Origin: Stenotrophomonas sp. ASS1
Lineage (GTDB): Bacteria; Pseudomonadota; Gammaproteobacteria; Xanthomonadales; Xanthomonadaceae
NCBI RefSeq assembly: GCF_004346925.1
Contig: NZ_CP031167.1
Location: forward strand, 3,554,001 to 3,618,000
Direction of reading: 5' to 3'
Length of the DNA: 64,000 bases
The notes beneath the pieces were generated by a model. It was not told where the DNA came from. It saw nothing but the letters and a program-made list of their open reading frames with translations, and did not search any database. Below are positions 56,786-64,000 of this stretch, in pieces (within the stretch, counting starts at the first letter, position 1; the number at the start of each line of letters is the position of its first letter). Both the position numbers and the translations under genes were made by a program.

Positions 56786-57430
56786 ATGCATCGCGCCCGT
56801 CAGCATGCTGCCAGCCAGACCCGCGAGCGGCGCCACCGCCTCGCCCACGAAGCCGCCCGCCTGATGGCCGAAGGCGGCATCCGCGACTACCACCAGGCCA
56901 AGTTGAAGGCCGCCAGCCGGCTCGGCATCCACGACGATGCCTCCCTGCCCCGCAATACCGAGATCGAAGACGCCCTGCGCGAGTACCAGCGGCTGTTCTC
57001 CGGGCCCCAGCACGGCAACGAACTGCAGCGCCGCCGCGAAGCCGCCATGCGTGCTCTGGAGTTCCTGCACGACTTCGCCCCGCGCCTGGCCGGTCCCGTA
57101 CTGGACGGCACCGCCGACGCCAACAGCCCCGTGCAGCTGCACCTGCACAGCGACGACCCGGAAGCCGTGCACCGCTTCCTGGACGAACACGGCATCCCCG
57201 CCGAATCGCGCACACGCCGCCTGCGCATGGACCGCGAGCGCTGCCTGGATGTGCCGGTGTGGGTGTTCAGTGCCGAAGAGCTGACCTTCGACCTGGCCGT
57301 GCTGCCCTACGACGCCCTGCGCCAGGCGCCACTGTCACCGGTGGATGAGAAGCCGATGCGACGCGCGTCGGTGGCGCAGTTGCGGCAGGTGCTGGCCGAA
57401 GCGGAGATCACCGCGTACATCGGCGGGTGA
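56786..57430 (+). CDS. Conserved-looking cytoplasmic protein of unknown function
   Basis: A 214-residue, highly charged soluble protein without signal or membrane segments. ATG 56786 has AAGGAG upstream. The N-terminal third is helical and Arg/His-rich (MHRARQHAASQTRERRHRLA). A middle helical part contains RNTEIEDALREYQRLF and RRREAAMRALEFLHDFAPRL. The C-terminal part looks alpha/beta (PVQLHLHSDDPEAVHRFLDE, LRMDRERCLDVPVWVFSAEELTFDLAVLPYD). The last third might be a nucleotidyltransferase-like or similar small fold, but I cannot name a family. GC and codon use match the chromosome core, so it is probably a resident gene. Confidence 0.75.
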   Translation: MHRARQHAASQTRERRHRLAHEAARLMAEGGIRDYHQAKLKAASRLGIHDDASLPRNTEIEDALREYQRLFSGPQHGNELQRRREAAMRALEFLHDFAPRLAGPVLDGTADANSPVQLHLHSDDPEAVHRFLDEHGIPAESRTRRLRMDRERCLDVPVWVFSAEELTFDLAVLPYDALRQAPLSPVDEKPMRRASVAQLRQVLAEAEITAYIGG

Positions 57431-57431
57431 T

Positions 57432-57460
57432 GGTAGCGCCGGTCCATGGCCGGCGAGCGC
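57432..57460. repeat. SMAG-type REP
   Basis: GGTAGCGCCGGTCCATGGCCGGCGAGC directly follows the stop of the 214-residue gene (written from 57432); GTAG tag and GCCGG/CCGGC stem. Confidence 0.7.
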
Positions 57461-57480
57461 AGCGGTGCCTGCCTTGGGTG

Positions 57481-57551
57481 GGTGCGGACCGTTGGTCCGC
57501 ACTGTGCTTCGGGCATTTCGATGGCTGACCGGAGAGCAGTCGAGCATGGCT
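57481..57551 (+). repeat. Compound REP, left part, split by the IS110 element
   Basis: GTGCGGACCGTTGGTCCGCAC is one hairpin. A 35-base spacer follows, and then the second hairpin AGTCGAGCATGGCT is cut by the insertion. Its missing half CTCGACTCTAC stands at 58796-58806. A second, intact copy of the whole unit lies at 58832-58910. Confidence 0.8.
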
Positions 57552-57559
57552 TGTATGTT

Positions 57560-57775
57560 CCTCCCGGCTCCTACGCGGTATGTAGGAGCCAGGGTGGAGG
57601 GACCGTCAAGCATGCATCTGCGGATACTAGCCGACAGACGAGTCGAGCGATCCCCATCCCGCACACGAACGTCGATAAAGGATCGTACGGCCCCCAAAGG
57701 GGATCGTCGATGTAGGCAAGCTAACGTCGGTGCGGTACCACCCCAGCCCCTTAAAGATAGCTGGGAGCCGTACAA
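57560..57775 (+). ncRNA. Candidate bridge RNA (guide RNA) of the IS110 element
   Basis: This is the non-coding left end of the element. It folds into GGCTCCTAC...GTAGGAGCC (57567-57590). A second structure joins CGATCCCC (57648-57655) with GGGGATCG (57699-57706). In between are GAGTCGAG (57640-57647), the reverse complement of the right target half CTCGACTC, and AGCATG (57609-57614), equal to the left target AGCATG. AGGATC (57679-57684) equals the right end of the element. IS110 recombinases are known to use such RNAs to pair with target and donor. Ends of the transcript are not determined. Confidence 0.65.
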
Positions 57776-58780
57776 ATGTCTGATTCTCTCGATATTGGCG
57801 TGGACGTGGACTCCAAGGAGTTCGTACCGGCAGTGGCCGACCGCAAGGCCGGCGACAGGATCGCCAACACCCGGGCCGGCATAGCCCAGTGGCTCAACAC
57901 CTTGCCCCAGCGATGCCGGATTGGCATGGAGGCGACGGGGCGGTACTACGAGTTGTTGGCTCGGATGGCTGGCCAGGCAGGCCACGTTGTCTATGTGATC
58001 AATCCACGTCTGATCAAGCACTACGGCCGGGCGACGGGCTCGCGTGGCAAGACGGACGCCATGGACGCCGAAGCGATCGCCCGATACGTGAAGAAGGAGA
58101 ACGATCGCCTGCGTGAATACGTACCGCGTACCGATGAGCAGCAGCAGATGCACGATTTGCTGCGCAAGCGGCAGACGCTGGTAAAGACACGCGCGCGCCT
58201 GGAGCAATCCTTCGGGGTAAGCAAAAGTGCCCCCGGGGAGCTGTCAGATCTGTTCTGCGCTCTGGCTGGGACGCTGTCCGAGCTGGAAAGCGAACTGCAG
58301 CGCTTGGGTCGCGATGGAGAGCATGGCACGCTCTACAAGCGCCTGTTGACCATCCCTGGTATCGGCCCCGCTGTCGCCGCTCACCTGATCTACTACATGA
58401 CGCGCTGGCCGTTGGCCAACGCCAACGCGTGGATCGCCTGCACCGGCCTGGATCCCCGGCCCAACGAGTCTGGCGGAAGAACGGGACGGCGTCGGCTGTC
58501 CAAACAGGGCGCGCCAGTGCTGCGCCAGATGCTCTACATGGCCGCCATGGGGCTCAAGCGGTGTCGCCGGGGGCAACCGCTCTACGACGAGCTGTCAAAG
58601 CGGTGTCGCCGGGGGCAACCGCTCTACGACGAGCTGTCAAAACGCGGTCACCCCAGCACCGCCGTCTTCAACATCCTGGCCAGAAAGCTGGCCAGGATCG
58701 CCTGGGGTGTCTTCAAAAGCGGCCGGGACTTCGATCCGGCCATGCTGAAGGTGGGTCAAGCCTGCTTCCAGCAGGCTTGA
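57776..58780 (+). CDS. IS110-family transposase (DEDD recombinase)
   Basis: A 334-residue IS110 recombinase. RuvC-like acidic residues are visible in LDIGVDVDSKEF (Asp), GMEATGRYYE (Glu) and KTDAMDAEAIARYV (two Asp). The C-terminal Tnp domain has LTIPGIGPAVAAHLI and the catalytic-serine region RRRLSKQGAPVLRQMLYMAAM. A perfect 42-bp in-frame tandem duplication (58556-58597 and 58598-58639) repeats KRCRRGQPLYDELS at residues 261-274 and 275-288. This adds 14 residues and could impair the enzyme. The start follows GGGAG in GCTGGGAGCCGTACAAATG. Confidence 0.93.
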   Translation: MSDSLDIGVDVDSKEFVPAVADRKAGDRIANTRAGIAQWLNTLPQRCRIGMEATGRYYELLARMAGQAGHVVYVINPRLIKHYGRATGSRGKTDAMDAEAIARYVKKENDRLREYVPRTDEQQQMHDLLRKRQTLVKTRARLEQSFGVSKSAPGELSDLFCALAGTLSELESELQRLGRDGEHGTLYKRLLTIPGIGPAVAAHLIYYMTRWPLANANAWIACTGLDPRPNESGGRTGRRRLSKQGAPVLRQMLYMAAMGLKRCRRGQPLYDELSKRCRRGQPLYDELSKRGHPSTAVFNILARKLARIAWGVFKSGRDFDPAMLKVGQACFQQA

Positions 58781-58831
58781 CCACGAACATAGGATCTCGA
58801 CTCTACGGGGGCGCTGCACCCGTGTTTGGTA

Positions 58832-58910
58832 GGTGCGGACCGCCGGTCCGCACTGTGCTTCGTGCATTTCGATGGCTGAGCGGAGAGCAGTCGAGCAAGC
58901 TCGACTCTAC
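58832..58910 (+). repeat. Intact compound REP, second copy
   Basis: GTGCGGACCGCCGGTCCGCAC, a spacer containing GCATTTCGATGGCTGA, and the hairpin GTCGAGCAAGCTCGACTCTAC. Nearly identical to the copy broken by the IS element at 57481. Confidence 0.8.
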
Positions 58911-58957
58911 AAAAGCGGTGTTACCTGCTCTGGCAGATGATGCCCATCTTGCTCCTG

Positions 58958-59701
58958 CTACCAGACAAATCGGGTATCGCGCAGCGGGTCGCTGAGCAGC
59001 CGCGGCAACCACGGTGCGGGGGCACGCTGCGGATATTCCCGCATCATCTGTGCGTGCATGGCCTGCAGGTCCCGCAACACCCAGGACTGGTAGTAGATGT
59101 CGTTGAACCCATCCGACCAACCACTCTTCACCCGCTCATGCTCGTCTGCCTCCAACGGCGGCATCTGGTCCAGCGGCACCTCCAGGATCGTCGACAGCGC
59201 AGCGTTGATCTGCGCATTCTCAACACCCGCCTGGCGCACGTAGTCCAACCGATCCAGCACCCGCCGGCAATCGTAGGGAAAGCACCCACCTGTGGCCATG
59301 ATGTAGTCAGCGATGTCCGCCAGCATGTCGGCTTTCAGCCGCCACACCACTTCGCTGTCCATCACCTGCCGTACCCGTATCGTGCGCAGCGTGCTTGCCC
59401 GCACCTCCTCCGGCGTAGTGAACGGAGCACCCGGCGTGCTACCCGCGTGGCGCACCAGCACGATGCGATGGATCGCCTCCCTGGTGACACCCTCGATGCG
59501 CAGCGCCGCTGTCTCCGGGTGCACGCGCGGCGTCGGCACGCTCAGCATCCGCCACATGTACCACAGCACCAGCAACAGACCGGCGATGCACAGCCCGCTC
59601 ATCAGCGTCCACAGATCCAGGTTCCGTGTGTAGTAGCGATAGCGCGCCCGCCAGATGTAGAACGTGCGATAGCTGATGATTCCCTTTACCCATCTGTACA
59701 T
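58958..59701 (-). CDS. Single-pass membrane protein of unknown function beside the adhesin
   Basis: A 247-residue protein, start taken at ATG 59701 because AGGAG is seven bases upstream; ATGs at 59707 and 59767 would add 2 or 22 residues. It has a basic, Tyr-rich cytoplasmic start (YRWVKGIISYRTFYIWRARYRY) and one helix (LWTLMSGLCIAGLLLVLWYMW). A roughly 180-residue periplasmic domain follows, with helices (TLRTIRVRQVMDSEVVWRLK; MLADIADYIMATGGCFPYDCRR) and a cysteine pair. I recognise no family. It follows the trimeric autotransporter gene by 69 bases on the same strand, so it could assist adhesin biogenesis, by analogy with small helper proteins encoded next to such adhesins. Confidence 0.75.
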   Translation of the reverse strand: MYRWVKGIISYRTFYIWRARYRYYTRNLDLWTLMSGLCIAGLLLVLWYMWRMLSVPTPRVHPETAALRIEGVTREAIHRIVLVRHAGSTPGAPFTTPEEVRASTLRTIRVRQVMDSEVVWRLKADMLADIADYIMATGGCFPYDCRRVLDRLDYVRQAGVENAQINAALSTILEVPLDQMPPLEADEHERVKSGWSDGFNDIYYQSWVLRDLQAMHAQMMREYPQRAPAPWLPRLLSDPLRDTRFVW

Positions 59702-59770
59702 CGCCATCTCCTGGGCGAGGACCCCGGCGCGGCGGGGTGGATTACGCGCGTCACGCCGGGGCTCCATGGC

Positions 59771-62700
59771 TTACCAGCCGATGCCCACACCGACGCCCAT
59801 GCTGCGCTCACCGCTGTTGGTGAACGCACCATTGAGGCTGAAGGTGGCCGAGCCCTTCTCGTTGAGCACGCGCTGGTAGCCCACCGCCATGGCCGACTCA
59901 CCCTCGCTGTAGCCCACACCCGCACCGAGGCGGTTGTAGGTGGCCAGGCCGGCGGTGTTCATCGCCATCGCGCTCTGCGCGCTGCTCATCGCCGCCATGC
60001 GGTTGAAGCGCTTGTCCATCTTGTCCAGGCGGCGCTCGAAGTTGCTGATCGCGCCATCGGTGTACTCGTTGGCGCGGGCCAGCATCTTCTCCAGCTCGGC
60101 GGTGTCGACCTGCGGCTTCGGCGAGTCGTCCTTGTTGGCCTTCGGCTGCGGTGCGGGCTTGTCGCCCTCGCCTACCGAGGCGACCTGCTGGGAATCCTTG
60201 CCTTCCGGTGCCACCGAAGTTTCCTCGGCCTGCGGCTTCGGCACCGAGGACGACGCCAGCGCACGCGGTGCCGAGGCATCGTCGATGCGCTGCTCCAGAC
60301 CGTCCATGCGGCCGTTGAGCTGCTGCTGCATCGAATGCAGCTGGCCACCGTTGACCGCATCACGGCTGCCGGCCGCGATCAGGCCGTTTGCCACGTTGGA
60401 GATGACCATGCCGTTGGCACCGGCGAGGGTGAGCTGGTTGACACCGTCGGCGCGGACCGAGGGGGTGTCCTGGAAGACGGAGCGGAGCTGGGTTTCGACC
60501 TTGTCCACGCGCGAGGTGCTGGTGACGACCGCGCCATCCAGTGCTTCAAGTGCGCCATTCAACGTGGACTGTGTCTGGCCCTGGACGTTGAAGCGCGGGC
60601 CGACGATGTTGCCGTTGGCGTCCACTTCGCCGCCGAGCGCGGAAAGCGCACCGCGCAGCTGGCCGACGGTGGCGGCGTTGTGGTTGGCGGTGCCGTTGGC
60701 GATGTTTACGAGGCGGCGTTCAGTTCCTGCACTCCCAAAGGATGCAGTTCCTGCCTCAGTAGCTTCAGACCCCACGCCCAGCGCCAATGATCCGTCTGCG
60801 CCCGCATGGACTCTTGAACTTGCTCCAATTGAAACTCCGTTCGTCGACGCGACATGTGCACCAGCCCCCACCGCGAAGCCATTCAAAGCGTTCGCTGACA
60901 CGGAAGATCCACGACCTATAGCGACAGAATTTACGCCCAACGAAGAGGCGAACGAACCGATAGCCGTCCCTCCCTCGCCCTGCGTGCGAGCCGAGTCACC
61001 AATTGCAACACCCAAGAAACCTGCGAAGGCATCCTTGCTGAGCTGATCCGTATTGATTTTGAGGAAGCGCCCCTGATACTCAATCTCGGATACGCTATCA
61101 GTCACCGCAAACAACTGGCGCCCAGTAACTACGTCTCGACTATCGGCAGAGAGGGAGCCATCGGCCACGCCAGTCAAACGCGCGCCACCGTAGTCGATGA
61201 CGCTTGCATCCAACCCTCGCATTGCCTGCTGCCCCATCTCCCGCTCCTTGCGCATCGCCTCCAGATCATTCCGATTCTGCGAGATCTTCTGCTCTGCGGC
61301 ATACAGCTGGTTGCCCGTAACGGCATCGCGGCTTCCTGGGGCCACTCGGCCATCGGCAAGGTTGGTCAGCACCATGCCGTTAACGCCATTCAGCGCGATC
61401 TGGCTCATGCCGTCGGCACGGGCCGAAGGTGAATCCTGGAAGATCGAGCTGAGCTGACCTTCCACCTTGTCCGCGCGACGGCCGGCGGTGATGACGGCGC
61501 CATCGAGTGCCATCAACGCATCCTCGACGGTGTCCTGCGAGCCGCCCTGCACCGCGTAGGTCGGAGCGATGATGTTTCCGTTGCCGTCCATACCGGCGCC
61601 GCCGCCGAGGGTTGCGAGGGAATCCTTGAGCTGAGAGACAGTGGTGGCGTTATGGTCGGCCGTACCGCGCGCGACGTTCACAAGTCGCCGTCCCGTGCCC
61701 TCGCTACCAAACGAAGCGGTTCCACTTTCAGTGGCCACCGCGCCGGTCCCTAGCGCCAAGGAACCATCGGCCCCGGAAAGGACACTTGAACTCTCACCGA
61801 TGGCAACCCCATTCCGGGTCCACACTTGCGCACCTGCTCCCATCGCAAAGCCACCGGCTGCCTCTCCAGAAGCCCAAGCGCCGCGCCCGACCGCAACTGA
61901 ATTGACACCAAGCGCTGAGGAAAACGCCCCTAGCGCTACACCACCATCTATCCCAGTCTTTGCCGAATCGCCGATCGCCACACCGAGCACACCAGCCTCA
62001 GCACGAGCGCTGAATTCATCAGACCCGACACTCACAAATCGGCTCGCGCTTTCCAGATCCGACACACGCCCGTTGGTTTGGTGCAACTGCCTTCCTGACA
62101 CGGCATCAGCACTGGTAGCACTAATGACTCCATCCGCAACGCCACTGATCTTCCGACTGGCGTTGGCGCTGTTGCGCACGTCCAAGGTCGTGCCACTGTT
62201 CTTTTCGCCCAAGCGCACATTGCCAGACGCCGATGCCTGCGCCACCAGCCCGCCCAGTGCCGCTGTCTCGGCCAGCGCCTTGGCCGCATCCGTCTTTGCC
62301 ACGCCAGCTTCCGTACCCGCAGACCTGGCAATGCTCTCCACCGTTGCCACCTTGTCATTGGTCGCGTTTAGCTGCCTACCGTTGACGGCCTCGTGGCTGC
62401 TGGTGCCGACTGCACCATCGGCCACGCCGGTCAGCTTCCGATTCGCGTTCGCGCTGTTACGTACATCCAACACGGTGCCGCTGTTCTTCTCGCCAACACG
62501 AACGTTGCCGTTGGCAGTGACTTGACCGACAAGACCCTTCAGCACTCCAGTATCAGCCAGTGCTGTGTCCGCGCTGACCTTCGCCGCGGCGGCTGCCGTC
62601 TGTGCCGCAGTCACGTTCGCGTTGGTTTCATGGAGCTGCTTGCCGGTCACGGCCTCGTTACTGGTCGCGCTGATGGCCCCGTCGACGACGCCCACGATCC

Positions 62701-64000
62701 TGCGATTTGCATTGGCGCTGTTGCGCACATCCAGCTGCGTGCCACTGTTCTTCTGACCCAGACGAACACTGCCATTGGCAGCGGTCTGGTTCACCAGGCC
62801 ACCCAGCACCACCGTCTCGGCCAGTGCCTTGCCCGATTCCACCTTTGCGGCATTGGCGGTGGTCGTCGCGCCGTCAGCTGCTGTCTGGGCCTTGGTCACG
62901 GCCTGGTTGGTGGCATGAAGCTGGTTTCCGGTGATGGCATCGGTGCTGCCGGCGCCCACCACACCATCGGCGATGTACTGGATCTTCCGCTTCCTGCTGG
63001 CGCTGCCAACCGATACCGAATTGGCCGAGGCCGTCACTGCACCTGCACCCAAGGCAACGGCATTCTCATGCGAGGCCTGAGCGCGGTCACCCAGCGCCAC
63101 AGAGCTGGTGTTCGTAGCTTTGGCCAGATTGCCCAGTGCGCTGGCGAACTGCGCCGTCGCCTCGCTGCCACGCCCGAGTGCGGTGGCCTGGCTGGCGCCT
63201 GCCTTGCTCAGATAGCCAACCGCCGTAGCATGCTCTGCCTCGGCCTTGGCGTCGCCGCCTACGGCAATGGAGAAGTTGCCGCTTGCGTTCGCACGGAAGC
63301 CGGTTGCAACGGCGCCATTGGCGCTGCGGGTTCCGGCACCGACCGAGACACCCGCGTTCTGGTTGGTCACTTTGTTGCCGTCCGCATCCACACCAGCGCG
63401 CGCATCGTCGCCTAGCGCTACGCTACGGCCATTGTAGGCCTTGGCATTGTTGCCGAGTGCTGTACTGATACCGAAGCTGCCGTTCTCTGCGGTGGCCCCC
63501 CTGCCCAAAGCCAAGGTCGTCGCATCTATGCGGTTCGTGGCGGCCTGCGCAACTGATTTCACTGCGGCCAGCTCACCCGTGACATCGCCTGCGATCTTTT
63601 CCACGGCCGTGAGCCGGGTATTTGTCTGGAACAACTGGTTTCCAGTGATGGCATCGGTGCTGCCGGCACCCACCACACCATCGGCGACGTATTGGATCTT
63701 CCGCTTCCTGCTGGCGCTGCCGACCGAAACGGAGCTGGCCGATGCGGTCACCGACCCGGCGCCAATCGCAACAGCGTCCTCGTGACCTGCATGTGCACTG
63801 TTTCCAAGTGCCAGCGAATTGATGCCCGTTGCCCTGGCAAGATTGCCGACTGCGGTGGCGAACTTCGCCGTTGCCTGTGTCCCTCTCCCCAAGGCCGTCG
63901 TCTGCTGGGCACCTGCGACACTGGTTTTTCCAAAGGCGGTACTCAACTCCTCATTGGCGACGGCATCGGAGCCGATCGCAACGGAGAAATTGCCACCCGC
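59771..64000 (-). CDS. Trimeric autotransporter adhesin, C-terminal part (5' end beyond window)
   Basis: 1409 residues are visible and the frame is still open at 64000; the TTG at 63946 is internal, not a start. Repeating head motifs of the YadA beta-roll type (SVALGDDARAG, NSVAVGRGAWASGEAAGG) alternate with necks and stalks (GVADGVISATSADAVSGRQL, ADHNATTVSQLKDSLATLGG). Three NSGTxLDVRNSANAxRK modules are present. Two almost identical SVSVGSASRKRKIQYVADGV modules are also present. A Pro/Lys-rich linker (SVPKPQAEETSVAPEGKDSQ) precedes the coiled coil and the YadA anchor, which ends VGVGIGW. It is surface-displayed as a trimer for adhesion and biofilm formation. Base composition varies along the gene (lower GC at about 60.75-62.1 kb), suggesting shuffled modules. 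Confidence 0.95.
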   Translation of the reverse strand, partial: AGGNFSVAIGSDAVANEELSTAFGKTSVAGAQQTTALGRGTQATAKFATAVGNLARATGINSLALGNSAHAGHEDAVAIGAGSVTASASSVSVGSASRKRKIQYVADGVVGAGSTDAITGNQLFQTNTRLTAVEKIAGDVTGELAAVKSVAQAATNRIDATTLALGRGATAENGSFGISTALGNNAKAYNGRSVALGDDARAGVDADGNKVTNQNAGVSVGAGTRSANGAVATGFRANASGNFSIAVGGDAKAEAEHATAVGYLSKAGASQATALGRGSEATAQFASALGNLAKATNTSSVALGDRAQASHENAVALGAGAVTASANSVSVGSASRKRKIQYIADGVVGAGSTDAITGNQLHATNQAVTKAQTAADGATTTANAAKVESGKALAETVVLGGLVNQTAANGSVRLGQKNSGTQLDVRNSANANRRIVGVVDGAISATSNEAVTGKQLHETNANVTAAQTAAAAAKVSADTALADTGVLKGLVGQVTANGNVRVGEKNSGTVLDVRNSANANRKLTGVADGAVGTSSHEAVNGRQLNATNDKVATVESIARSAGTEAGVAKTDAAKALAETAALGGLVAQASASGNVRLGEKNSGTTLDVRNSANASRKISGVADGVISATSADAVSGRQLHQTNGRVSDLESASRFVSVGSDEFSARAEAGVLGVAIGDSAKTGIDGGVALGAFSSALGVNSVAVGRGAWASGEAAGGFAMGAGAQVWTRNGVAIGESSSVLSGADGSLALGTGAVATESGTASFGSEGTGRRLVNVARGTADHNATTVSQLKDSLATLGGGAGMDGNGNIIAPTYAVQGGSQDTVEDALMALDGAVITAGRRADKVEGQLSSIFQDSPSARADGMSQIALNGVNGMVLTNLADGRVAPGSRDAVTGNQLYAAEQKISQNRNDLEAMRKEREMGQQAMRGLDASVIDYGGARLTGVADGSLSADSRDVVTGRQLFAVTDSVSEIEYQGRFLKINTDQLSKDAFAGFLGVAIGDSARTQGEGGTAIGSFASSLGVNSVAIGRGSSVSANALNGFAVGAGAHVASTNGVSIGASSRVHAGADGSLALGVGSEATEAGTASFGSAGTERRLVNIANGTANHNAATVGQLRGALSALGGEVDANGNIVGPRFNVQGQTQSTLNGALEALDGAVVTSTSRVDKVETQLRSVFQDTPSVRADGVNQLTLAGANGMVISNVANGLIAAGSRDAVNGGQLHSMQQQLNGRMDGLEQRIDDASAPRALASSSVPKPQAEETSVAPEGKDSQQVASVGEGDKPAPQPKANKDDSPKPQVDTAELEKMLARANEYTDGAISNFERRLDKMDKRFNRMAAMSSAQSAMAMNTAGLATYNRLGAGVGYSEGESAMAVGYQRVLNEKGSATFSLNGAFTNSGERSMGVGVGIGW

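Larger units (their letters stand above)
57552..58797 (+). mobile_element. IS110-family insertion sequence (about 1.25 kb)
   Basis: Boundaries are placed by target reconstruction. Left flank GTCGAGCATGGCT and right flank CTCGACTCTAC share a CT dinucleotide at 57550-57551 and 58796-58797. Removing the element restores the perfect REP hairpin GTCGAGC-ATG-GCTCGAC. There is one long non-coding end upstream of the transposase (about 225 bases) and a very short right end. There is no long terminal inverted repeat, only TATGTTC / GAACATA near the ends. These are features of the IS110 group, as opposed to IS1111 with its non-coding right end. Confidence 0.88.

Noticed and set aside
63946..63946. TTG at 63946 as start of the adhesin
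   Set aside because: The frame continues upstream to the window edge with the same head-repeat pattern (AGGNFSVAIGSDAVANEE), so the TTG is internal.

Overview
The window is high-GC gammaproteobacterial chromosome, and I read it as Stenotrophomonas maltophilia or a very close relative (Xanthomonadaceae). Three things point there. First, the gene order mrcA / pilMNOPQ / moxR-bat operon / tkt / gap / pgk / pyk / fba with cysB-cysK. Second, the S1/P1 nuclease and the unaccompanied RND pump pair. Third, many intergenic palindromes with the GTAG...GCCGGC...GGC look of the S. maltophilia REP (SMAG) family. No rRNA, tRNA or CRISPR array was seen.

Layout. Positions 1-5.2 kb hold the end of a fumarylacetoacetate-hydrolase-family enzyme, mscL, a secreted M28 peptidase, a SPOUT RNA methyltransferase and an alanine/Na+ symporter. 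Positions 5.4-13 kb hold an acetyltransferase, an RND efflux permease with its lipoprotein adaptor (probably SmeN/SmeM), and a copper-type TonB receptor with a Met/His-rich DUF2946 protein. Positions 13.7-16.7 kb hold the divergent pair cysB/cysK and a macro-domain protein. Positions 16.8-29.5 kb are mostly lower-glycolysis genes on the minus strand (gap, pgk, a phosphoglycolate-phosphatase-like HAD, pyk, fba). They are interrupted by a DUF2339/DUF3999 membrane pair and followed by a PPC-domain lipoprotein; ompW has a consensus FNR box. Positions 29.6-31 kb hold one foreign-looking low-GC secreted protein with glycosidase-like motifs. Positions 31.2-41.4 kb hold an S1/P1 nuclease and MBL hydrolase, a BlaI / M56-TonB / lipoprotein regulatory cluster, a flavin reductase, a CoA-transferase-family enzyme, tkt and a DAACS symporter. 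Positions 41.5-48.4 kb hold a tightly overlapping moxR-DUF58-DUF4381-batA-batB-batD operon. Positions 48.6-56.4 kb hold pilMNOPQ divergent from mrcA (PBP1A). Positions 56.4-64 kb are the accessory end: palindrome arrays, an unknown protein, an IS110-family element, an unknown membrane protein and the C-terminal part of a large trimeric autotransporter adhesin that runs off the window.

The most interesting points are these. (1) The IS110-group element sits exactly in a REP hairpin. Its upstream non-coding end looks like a bridge RNA and contains an 8-nt guide complementary to the right half of the target. (2) There are two inverted pairs of about 100-175 bp cruciform elements. They have a conserved inner core but different, still self-complementary arms. 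(3) A strong intrinsic terminator on the plus strand has no gene to serve, suggesting a small RNA. (4) There is a perfect 64-bp palindrome at a convergent gene junction. (5) A BlaI-type repressor is linked to two proteins with TonB-C-like domains.

Everything was read by eye from the sequence. Family names come from recognised motifs, and no database search was run.
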